Assembly: GCA_947629645.1 (NCBI GenBank)
Contig: CANREV010000003.1
Span: forward strand, 62,001-126,000
Origin: an uncultured Acetatifactor sp.
GTDB lineage: Bacteria > Bacillota > Clostridia > Lachnospirales > Lachnospiraceae
Reading direction: 5' to 3'
DNA: 64,000 nt
A model generated the notes under the pieces. The model was not told the DNA's origin. It searched no databases and saw only the letters and a list, made by a program, of their open reading frames with translations. Position 1 is the stretch's first letter; every line of letters begins with the position of its first letter. Made by a program: the position numbers and the translations under genes. Positions 35,113 to 40,837 of the stretch are shown here, in pieces.

Positions 35113-35272
35113 AACAGTTCAGCCAGCAGGGATTGAAGGAGCAACATCATGCCTGCATGAATGTCACTCCTTCAATCCCGGCTGAGGGAGCGCCATTTCA
35201 TGAGCAAAGGCAGGCGCATAGCGCCGGAAAGCGCGGCAGCGCGACTTTGCGAATGGCGCTGGCTGAACTGTT
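35113..35272. repeat. 160-bp structured element with 15-bp terminal inverted repeats
   Basis: The ends AACAGTTCAGCCAGC (35113-35127) and GCTGGCTGAACTGTT (35258-35272) are perfect inverted repeats. Inside are two further stems. The first is GGGATTGAAGGAG (35129-35141) with CTCCTTCAATCCC (35167-35179), a perfect 13-bp stem whose loop side also pairs. The second is AGCGCCATT (35189-35197) with AATGGCGCT (35252-35260), enclosing GCAAAG/CTTTGC and two small GC hairpins. The layout is a three-way junction, as in a structured RNA or a MITE-like palindromic element. No ORF with a ribosome binding site and no clear target-site duplication was seen. Confidence 0.7.
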
Positions 35273-35290
35273 CCCTGTATTTTTACTCTC

Positions 35291-35357
35291 AATTGGGACT
35301 TACCAAAAATTGGGGTTTCCCCAAATTGGGGTTTACCCAATTTGGTAAGCCCCAATT
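35291..35357. repeat. Second palindromic cluster (AATTGGG repeats)
   Basis: AATTGGGACTTACCAAA (35291-35307) pairs with TTTGGTAAGCCCCAATT (35341-35357) at 16 of 17 positions. Between them AAATTGGGG/CCCCAAATT and AATTGGGG/CCCAATT segments can pair in alternative ways. AATTGGG words recur four times in alternating orientation. The cluster starts 18 bases after the 160-bp element. Confidence 0.65.
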
Positions 35358-35393
35358 TATTATCTTTTAGATTACAAAAGAATTTTTCTATGA

Positions 35394-35469
35394 TATAATG
35401 ACCTTATTCCAAACTGGGGACGGCCGGATGGCCATCAAAATCATGAATGTTCTTCATTCATGATATAAT
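35394..35469 (+). promoter_or_regulatory. Promoter region with palindrome abutting the -10 box
   Basis: Two TATAAT boxes are present. The first (35394-35399) has ATTACA 17 bases upstream. The second (35464-35469) directly adjoins a perfect palindrome ATCATGAATG (35440-35449) / CATTCATGAT (35455-35464). The palindrome occupies the place of the -35 region and looks like an operator for the gene at 35515. Confidence 0.45.
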
Positions 35470-35514
35470 AGGCGCAAAGGCGATATCATCGGTGTGAGAG
35501 GTTGGGGAGCGCCA

Positions 35515-35838
35515 ATGGCGAGCAGGTTAAACTATCATTCCAAATTGTATCTGAGCGAGAGCATCACAGGGAAAAAGCTGGATAAAATAAAGAAAAAGCT
35601 GGAAAACAGACCGCTGCTTTCGGGTGTGTTCCTGATCGCCATATCGGCAAACCGGTCTGACCAGCTTGATATTTTTGACGCCAGACAGCTGGTACAGCCC
35701 TATTATCGGCATAATCCGCCCTATGTGATCGGCATAGCAAAAAATCGTGAGGAGGCCTTTGCCGTGATAGAAAAGATTGTGCAGGAGTGTCTGCGGGAGA
35801 GAGGGGACTGCGCTCTGAAGGAGTATCTGTTATGCTGA
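35515..35838 (+). CDS. Conserved hypothetical protein
   Basis: A 107-residue soluble protein opening ASRLNYHSKLYLSESI. It has no membrane segment or catalytic motif I recognise. The stretch VFLIAISANRSDQLDIFDA followed by YVIGIAKNREEAFAVIEKI suggests a small alpha/beta fold. ATG 35515 follows GGGGAG at six bases; a GTG at 35494 lacks such a site. Its stop overlaps the start of the DUF2953 gene (ATGCTGA), so it is the first gene of a unit with DUF2953 and gerW. A sporulation-related role is possible from this context only. Confidence 0.75.
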   Translation: MASRLNYHSKLYLSESITGKKLDKIKKKLENRPLLSGVFLIAISANRSDQLDIFDARQLVQPYYRHNPPYVIGIAKNREEAFAVIEKIVQECLRERGDCALKEYLLC

Positions 35839-36848
35839 GTATTTTTGTAAAGATCCTTTCTATATTGGGCATCCTTCTCCTTTGCCTGCTGGGATTGGCG
35901 GTATTGGTACTTCTTTTGGTCCTGTTTTTCCCTATATGCTATAGGGTCATGGGTGAAAAAAATGCGGACGCAACAACGGCACACGTCAGAATCCGGTGGC
36001 TGTTCGGACTGTTGAGAGTCTGTTTTGACTATCCCGAACCGGCGAAAGCGCTTGTAAAGTTTCTGCCTTTTACGGTCTTTGAATCGGGAAAGGCGACCGG
36101 AGAAAACAAGGGGAAAACATCGGAACAGGACAAAGCTCTTGCGAAAAAACAGGCAAAGCCCAAGGCGCAGGCGGCAAAAATGCAGGCGGAAAAAACGCAG
36201 GAGAATGAACTTTCCGCAGCAGGAAATGCAGAAGAAACAGAAAAAAAAGAGGCGTGCAGAGAGGCGGACAACGCAGAGCCAAAAACCTGGGAAAATGACG
36301 GTTCGGACGCCGCAAAAAACGATAGCATGACCGCAGAGACAGAGGCTGCGCCAAAAGAAGATACTGCAGACAATGATCCCTCAGGCGCAGAAGAGAAAAA
36401 GGTTTTCGGGTTTTTTAAAAAATTTGAGAAGATAAAGTACACAATTCGCAGTATATATGATAAAATAAGAAAGATTTGGGAGAATATATCTTATTACGTT
36501 GAGCTCCTTCGGGAGGAAGAGACAAAGCGGTTGTTCGACCATGCGGTATTCCGGTTAGGGAAAATACTGAAAAGCATCCGCCCCAGACATGTCAGGGGCT
36601 CGTTTCTGTTTGGCACGGGGTCGCCGGACACCACAGGCTATGCTTACGGAATATATGGTATTTTTTCACCTCTTTTGGGAGATGAATTGGCGGTGACACC
36701 GGATTTTTCCCGTGCGGTGCTGGAAGGAGATCTCTATATTTCCGGCCATATCACGGTTTTTACGATCCTCTGGAATGGACTGAAAGTACTGTTTGATAAA
36801 AATATGAGGAGATTTGTCAGGAAAATGAAAGCAGGGAGGAAAAAGTAA
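35832..36848 (+). CDS. DUF2953 domain protein (YtfI-like)
   Basis: A membrane-anchored protein of about 338 residues with one N-terminal hydrophobic helix (about 8-35). A short folded region (IRWLFGLLRVCFDYP) comes next, then a long Ala/Glu/Lys-rich low-complexity stretch (about 85-185), and a C-terminal DUF2953 region (RLGKILKSIRPRHVRGSFLFG). The ATG at 35832 overlaps the upstream stop and has AAGGAG at a good distance; longer starts are less likely. In Bacillus the homologue ytfI precedes ytfJ/gerW just as here, which supports a sporulation connection. The low-complexity insert is larger than usual. Confidence 0.82.
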   Translation: MLSIFVKILSILGILLLCLLGLAVLVLLLVLFFPICYRVMGEKNADATTAHVRIRWLFGLLRVCFDYPEPAKALVKFLPFTVFESGKATGENKGKTSEQDKALAKKQAKPKAQAAKMQAEKTQENELSAAGNAEETEKKEACREADNAEPKTWENDGSDAAKNDSMTAETEAAPKEDTADNDPSGAEEKKVFGFFKKFEKIKYTIRSIYDKIRKIWENISYYVELLREEETKRLFDHAVFRLGKILKSIRPRHVRGSFLFGTGSPDTTGYAYGIYGIFSPLLGDELAVTPDFSRAVLEGDLYISGHITVFTILWNGLKVLFDKNMRRFVRKMKAGRKK

Positions 36849-37280
36849 ATGGCAGATAAAGAAAATCAATTTCAGGGCGTGGTGGAGTCTCTGTTGAAAG
36901 GAATGGATACCGTGCTTTCCACTAAGACGGTGGTAGGGGAGGCAACCCAGATCGGGGACACCATCATCCTGCCGTTAGTGGATGTGACTTTCGGCATCGG
37001 CGCAGGAGCTGGCAGCAACGCGGAGAAACATTCCAATTCCGGCGCGGGCGGCATGGGTGGGAAGATGACTCCCAGCGCGGTTCTGGTCATCAAGAACGGT
37101 TACACGAAACTGGTTAATATCAAAAATCAGGATGCCGTGACCAAGGTGCTTGATATGATACCGGATATTGTGGAGAAATTTACAAAGCCTAAAGAGGAAA
37201 ATGTGGATATCTCCGATGCCGAAGTGGTGGATATCGCTTTCCCCGAGGATGGGGAAAACGAAAAACAGATCGAGGACTGA
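36849..37280 (+). CDS. gerW: GerW family sporulation protein (YtfJ)
   Basis: A 143-residue protein of the GerW/YtfJ family, which in Bacillus is needed for normal spore germination. The family core is visible as VGEATQIGDTIILPLVDVTF, the Gly/Ala-rich loop IGAGAGSN and the segment PSAVLVIKNGYTKLVNIKNQ, followed by an acidic tail. The start abuts the DUF2953 stop (TAA then ATG) with GGGAGG just upstream. This and its neighbour indicate that the organism is a spore former or descends from one. Confidence 0.9.
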   Translation: MADKENQFQGVVESLLKGMDTVLSTKTVVGEATQIGDTIILPLVDVTFGIGAGAGSNAEKHSNSGAGGMGGKMTPSAVLVIKNGYTKLVNIKNQDAVTKVLDMIPDIVEKFTKPKEENVDISDAEVVDIAFPEDGENEKQIED

Positions 37281-37345
37281 CAGGCATTGAACGCCGACAG
37301 ATGAATATAATGGAGTGAAGATCATTTTGAGATCAGGGGCGTCCC

Positions 37346-37486
37346 ATGAAAAAGATGCTGGGGTGTGTTGCCGTTTTGATTGCCGTGGGGATGCTTCTTA
37401 TGCTGATCGCTCATAATCGTCTGGTTGGTCTGATTATCATAGCTCTATTGTTGTTTATTGGTTATAATTGTGTGTGTGGCGACTAA
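37346..37486 (+). CDS. 46-residue hydrophobic small protein
   Basis: An ORF of 46 codons encodes MKKMLGCVAVLIAVGMLLML, then a short polar turn (IAHNRLVG) and a second hydrophobic stretch ending FIGYNCVCGD. It would be a hairpin of two membrane helices with two cysteines at the C-terminus. AGGGG lies eight bases before the ATG. It fits exactly between gerW and the coiled-coil gene, which begins 13 bases after its stop. I recognise no family. Being in a sporulation-linked cluster suggests a small spore or membrane protein, but that is inference. Confidence 0.65.
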   Translation: MKKMLGCVAVLIAVGMLLMLIAHNRLVGLIIIALLLFIGYNCVCGD

Positions 37487-37499
37487 GAGGTTGGTTTGA

Positions 37500-38024
37500 A
37501 TGATTGATTGGGACGAGATAAGCAAGGCAAAGAGCACCGATGAATTGAGAGATATAAAGCTCTGGCTTTTTCAGGAAAATATACGTCTGGAAAACGAAAA
37601 AAGAGAGCTTGCCCTTTCTCAGGAAAAGTTTGTAAACGAGCGGGTCAGGCTCCGTCAGGAGTTGGACGAGCTGAACCGCAAGACGCTGTTAGAGCGAAAG
37701 CGCCTGAAAGAGGAGAATATCTTCTTTGAGAAAAAGATGGCGATTCTGCAGGACGGCTTTAAGCATCTGGACGAAGACAGGCGTTCTCTGGAGCAGCAGA
37801 AGAAAGCTCTCGCAGCGGAAAAACTCAGCGTTGCGAAACAGGAATGGCACGGACAGGCTTCCGAGGAGGCGATCAGGCTTTTGTTTCGCGGCACAAATAA
37901 TGCGCTGACGCTCAGAAAAAGATACCGTGACCTCGTCAAGATCTTTCATCCTGACAATCTGTGCGGAGACGAGGAGCTGGTGCAGATGATCAACAGGGAA
38001 TATTTAAGGCGCAAGGGAGATTAA
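37500..38024 (+). CDS. Coiled-coil protein with C-terminal J-like domain
   Basis: A 174-residue protein. Residues about 25-118 are a long charged coiled coil (ENEKRELALSQEKFVNERVR). The C-terminal 55 residues look like a truncated J domain with the HPD tripeptide at 150-152 (KRYRDLVKIFHPDNLCGDEE) and a following helix (QMINREYLRRKG). J domains stimulate Hsp70 ATPase activity, so this may be a DnaK co-chaperone tethered through a coil. A short AAG-type ribosome site precedes the ATG. It ends the 35.5-38.0 kb unit and is followed by a strong bidirectional terminator. Confidence 0.75.
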   Translation: MIDWDEISKAKSTDELRDIKLWLFQENIRLENEKRELALSQEKFVNERVRLRQELDELNRKTLLERKRLKEENIFFEKKMAILQDGFKHLDEDRRSLEQQKKALAAEKLSVAKQEWHGQASEEAIRLLFRGTNNALTLRKRYRDLVKIFHPDNLCGDEELVQMINREYLRRKGD

Positions 38025-38082
38025 GGATTAAAAGAAGATCGGAAAGCGTTCCGGACCGGATTTAAAGCCGCCGGGGCGCTAA

Positions 38083-38116
38083 AAAATTCCCGCGGTTTTA
38101 TGACCGCGGGAATTTT
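38083..38116. terminator. Bidirectional terminator before rpmB
   Basis: AAAATTCCCGCGGT (38083-38096), loop TTTATG, ACCGCGGGAATTTT (38103-38116), a perfect 14-bp stem with A/T ends. It serves the + strand coiled-coil gene and the - strand rpmB gene. Confidence 0.85.
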
Positions 38117-38166
38117 AAAATCAATGTTAAGCCGATTGATACGGACATACCGCCCGTCCTTTAGAA

Positions 38167-38352
38167 CTATGCCCTTTCCACTTTACCGGATCTTAAGCAG
38201 CTGGTGCAGACATGCAGTTTCCTGGCATTGCCGTTGATCATGCATTTTACACTTTTTACATTGGGTTTCCACATTCTGCTGCTCTTTCTATTGGAATGGC
38301 TTACGTTATTACCGAAATGAACGCCCTTGCCACAAATATCACACTTAGCCAT
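38167..38352 (-). CDS. rpmB: Ribosomal protein L28, zinc type
   Basis: A 61-residue L28 of the large ribosomal subunit. It keeps both CxxC pairs (C4-C7 and C49-C52), the zinc-binding form of the protein. The core GKGVHFGNNVSHSNRKSSR is canonical. The start is the ATG at 38352, preceded on the - strand by GAGGAGGTG; the longer upstream frame is not translated. Its promoter lies at 38431-38459. Divergent asp23/DAK2/recG genes match the usual Firmicute order. Confidence 0.96.
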   Translation of the reverse strand: MAKCDICGKGVHFGNNVSHSNRKSSRMWKPNVKSVKCMINGNARKLHVCTSCLRSGKVERA

Positions 38353-38430
38353 CTTGACACCTCCTCGACCTCTGCATTTATTACGTTTCACATTGTTTCT
38401 CATCATGTGCTGCAAACTCGCAACATTGAT

Positions 38431-38459
38431 ATTTTAACAGAAATAGGTAAGAAAAGCAA
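38431..38459 (-). promoter_or_regulatory. Promoter of rpmB
   Basis: On the - strand TTGCTT (complement of 38454-38459), 17 bases, TAAAAT (complement of 38431-38436). The leader is about 70 bases and shows no obvious L28 autoregulatory structure. Confidence 0.6.
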
Positions 38460-38501
38460 GTAAAAAATTCTTTTTTTATTTTTTTGTTTTTATAGTTTCC
38501 T

Positions 38502-38529
38502 TTTTCAGGGAAAACTGTTAGAATACAAT
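38502..38529 (+). promoter_or_regulatory. Candidate promoter of asp23
   Basis: TTTTCA (38502-38507), 16 bases, TACAAT (38524-38529). The -35 is weak. It is divergent from the rpmB promoter. Confidence 0.4.
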
Positions 38530-38581
38530 ATATATGTCTGCTTTCACAGGCGGACGACAGAGAGAAAGGAATGATAGCGAT

Positions 38582-38941
38582 ATGAAAGGTTCTTCGATGA
38601 ATACTCATATGGGAAATATTTTCATTGACAATGAAGTGATCGCTCAGTATGCGGGAAGTGTTGCAGTCGAATGTTTCGGCATTGTGGGTATGGCCGGCGT
38701 AAATGTGAAAGACGGATTGGTAAGACTGCTTAAGATGGACAGTATCACGAGAGGGATCAGCGTATCGTTGAATCAGAATAAACTGATTCTGGATTTTCAT
38801 GTAATTGTCGCGTACGGAGTCAGTATCCTTGCCGTTGCGGACAATCTGATCGACAGCGTAAAATATAAGGTGGAAGAATTTACCGGCATTGAGATCGAGA
38901 AGATCAACATCTATGTAGATGGTGTCAGAGTGATTGATTAA
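38582..38941 (+). CDS. Asp23/Gls24 family protein (YloU-like)
   Basis: A 119-residue Asp23/DUF322 protein. The core IFIDNEVIAQYAGSVAVECFGIVGM and the C-terminal IEIEKINIYVDGVRV are typical. Members are abundant cytosolic proteins associated with envelope stress; the biochemical role is unknown. The start at 38582 (MKGSSMNTHM) fits relatives, and the ATG at 38597 is an alternative. The DAK2 gene starts 14 bases after its stop, an arrangement conserved in Firmicutes (yloU-yloV). Confidence 0.88.
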   Translation: MKGSSMNTHMGNIFIDNEVIAQYAGSVAVECFGIVGMAGVNVKDGLVRLLKMDSITRGISVSLNQNKLILDFHVIVAYGVSILAVADNLIDSVKYKVEEFTGIEIEKINIYVDGVRVID

Positions 38942-38954
38942 GGAGGACTTTGTC

Positions 38955-40673
38955 GTGGGTTTACAAAAAATCGATGCTAAGATGCTTACAAAGATGTTCT
39001 TAGCCGGTGCGAAGAATCTGGAAAGCAAAAAAGAATGGATCAATGAGCTGAACGTGTTCCCTGTTCCCGATGGGGATACCGGTACCAATATGACAATGAC
39101 GATTATGTCTGCCGCGAAGGAAGTCGCCGCCCTTGGAGAGACTGCCGATATGATCGCGATCTGCAAAGCGATCTCCAGCGGTTCCTTAAGGGGCGCAAGG
39201 GGGAACTCCGGCGTGATCCTGTCCCAGCTTTTCCGTGGGTTCACCAAGCGGATCAAGGATGAGCAGGAACTGACTGTGACAGTGTTGGCGGAGTCTTATG
39301 AAAAAGCCGTGGAATCCGCGTACAAAGCGGTCATGAAGCCCAAGGAGGGAACCATCCTTACCGTGGCAAAGGGCATCGCGGACAAGGCGAAGGAACTGGT
39401 GGAAGAGGGCTGTGATGACGTGGCGGAATTTTTGCGTCAGGTAATTGACCATGGCTACTATGTCCTCAGCCAGACACCGGAGATGCTTCCTGTCCTGAAA
39501 CAGGCGGGAGTAGTGGATTCCGGCGGACAGGGGCTGATGGAAGTCTTAAGCGGCGCGCTGGACGCCTACCTGGGCAAAGAGGTCGATCTGTCTCTGGACT
39601 CTCCTGCGGGAAAGAGCGCTCCCGCTTCCGGGAAGTCCTCTCTGGAAGTTCAGGCGGGGGCTGAAATCAAGTTCGGATATTGCACGGAATTTATCATTTT
39701 GTTGAACAAGACATTCAATATCAAAATGGAGATGGATTTTAAGGCTTATCTTGAGTCCATCGGCGATTCGATCGTATGTGTGGCGGATGATGACGTGGTC
39801 AAGGTACATGTACATACCAACGATCCCGGCCTAGCGATTCAGAAGGCGTTAAAGTACGGCGCACTTTCCAATATGAAGATCGACAATATGCGTCTGGAGC
39901 ATCAGGAGAAGCTTTTCAAAATGTCCGAAAAAAGCGGGGAGCCTTTGCCTGTAGAGCTTTCCGATACAAAAACAGCCAAGGTGGAGAACGTTAAAAAAGA
40001 GGAGGTTCCCCCTAAGGATTTCGGGTTTATCGCAGTCTCCGCGGGGGAGGGCGTGAACGAAATCTTCCGGAGTCTGGGTGTGGACTATATCATTGAGGGC
40101 GGTCAGACCATGAATCCCAGTACCGCTGATATTCTGGACGCAGTTGACAAGGTGAACGCCAAAACGATCTTCATTCTGCCTAACAATAAGAACATCATTC
40201 TGGCGGCAAATCAGGCGGTGGAACTGACCACTGAGAAAGACCTGCTGGTCATTCCTACCAAGACCATCCCTCAGGGGATTGCCGCCGTGATCAATTTTGT
40301 GCCTGATATGTCCGCGGATGAAAACGAGGCGGCCATGATTCAGGAGATCAGCAATGTAAAGACCGGTCAGGTGACCTATGCGGTCAGAGATACGGTCATT
40401 GATGACAAAGAGATCAAAAAGGACGATTTCATGGGGCTCGGGGATCATGGCATCCTTTCCGTTGGCACCGAGATCAATGCGGTGGCAAAGGAGACCATCG
40501 CGCAGATGGTGGATGAAGATTCCGTCCTGATCAGCATTTATTACGGGAACGATGTGACACAGGAGGATGCGGAAGCGTTTCGCTCGGAAGTGGAAAGCAG
40601 CCATCCCTCCTGCGATGTGGAACTGCAGTACGGCGGCCAGCCCATCTATTATTATGTGATGTCTGTGGAATAG
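38955..40673 (+). CDS. DAK2 domain kinase, FakA/YloV-like
   Basis: A protein of about 572 residues with an N-terminal DAK2 nucleotide-binding domain (NVFPVPDGDTGTNMTMTI, SLRGARGNSGVILSQLFRG) and C-terminal DegV-like/FakA domains. FakA phosphorylates fatty acids bound to FakB (DegV-family) proteins for phospholipid synthesis; a DegV protein is encoded 2.3 kb downstream. The start is GTG at 38955 because GGAGG (38942-38946) lies eight bases upstream, whereas the ATG at 38934 lies before that site and inside asp23. The order asp23, DAK2, recG is conserved. Confidence 0.9.
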   Translation: MGLQKIDAKMLTKMFLAGAKNLESKKEWINELNVFPVPDGDTGTNMTMTIMSAAKEVAALGETADMIAICKAISSGSLRGARGNSGVILSQLFRGFTKRIKDEQELTVTVLAESYEKAVESAYKAVMKPKEGTILTVAKGIADKAKELVEEGCDDVAEFLRQVIDHGYYVLSQTPEMLPVLKQAGVVDSGGQGLMEVLSGALDAYLGKEVDLSLDSPAGKSAPASGKSSLEVQAGAEIKFGYCTEFIILLNKTFNIKMEMDFKAYLESIGDSIVCVADDDVVKVHVHTNDPGLAIQKALKYGALSNMKIDNMRLEHQEKLFKMSEKSGEPLPVELSDTKTAKVENVKKEEVPPKDFGFIAVSAGEGVNEIFRSLGVDYIIEGGQTMNPSTADILDAVDKVNAKTIFILPNNKNIILAANQAVELTTEKDLLVIPTKTIPQGIAAVINFVPDMSADENEAAMIQEISNVKTGQVTYAVRDTVIDDKEIKKDDFMGLGDHGILSVGTEINAVAKETIAQMVDEDSVLISIYYGNDVTQEDAEAFRSEVESSHPSCDVELQYGGQPIYYYVMSVE

Positions 40674-40748
40674 ATGGGATAGCCTGTAAGCGTTTTACAG
40701 CCCGGAAGCGGGCGTGCACGGAGCAGAGGCTGCGATAAATAGGGATAT

Positions 40749-40789
40749 TGACACGGGAAGGAGACAGGCGCTGTCTCCTTCCTGTGTCA
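40749..40789 (+). other. Long perfect hairpin between the DAK2 gene and recG
   Basis: GACACGGGAAGGAGACAG (40750-40767), loop GCG, CTGTCTCCTTCCTGTGTC (40771-40788): 18 pairs with a single G-U. No T-run follows, so it is not a standard terminator. It lies 50 bases before the recG start and contains AAGGAGA sequestered in the stem. Confidence 0.65.
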
Positions 40790-40837
40790 GTAAGGGAACT
40801 TTGTGCGGCCGTCTGTGGCGGCAGGATGAGAGGAAAA

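Noticed and set aside
38353-38415. N-terminal extension of L28
   Set aside because: The 21 extra residues are not part of the family, and GAGGAGGTG directly precedes the internal ATG at 38352.
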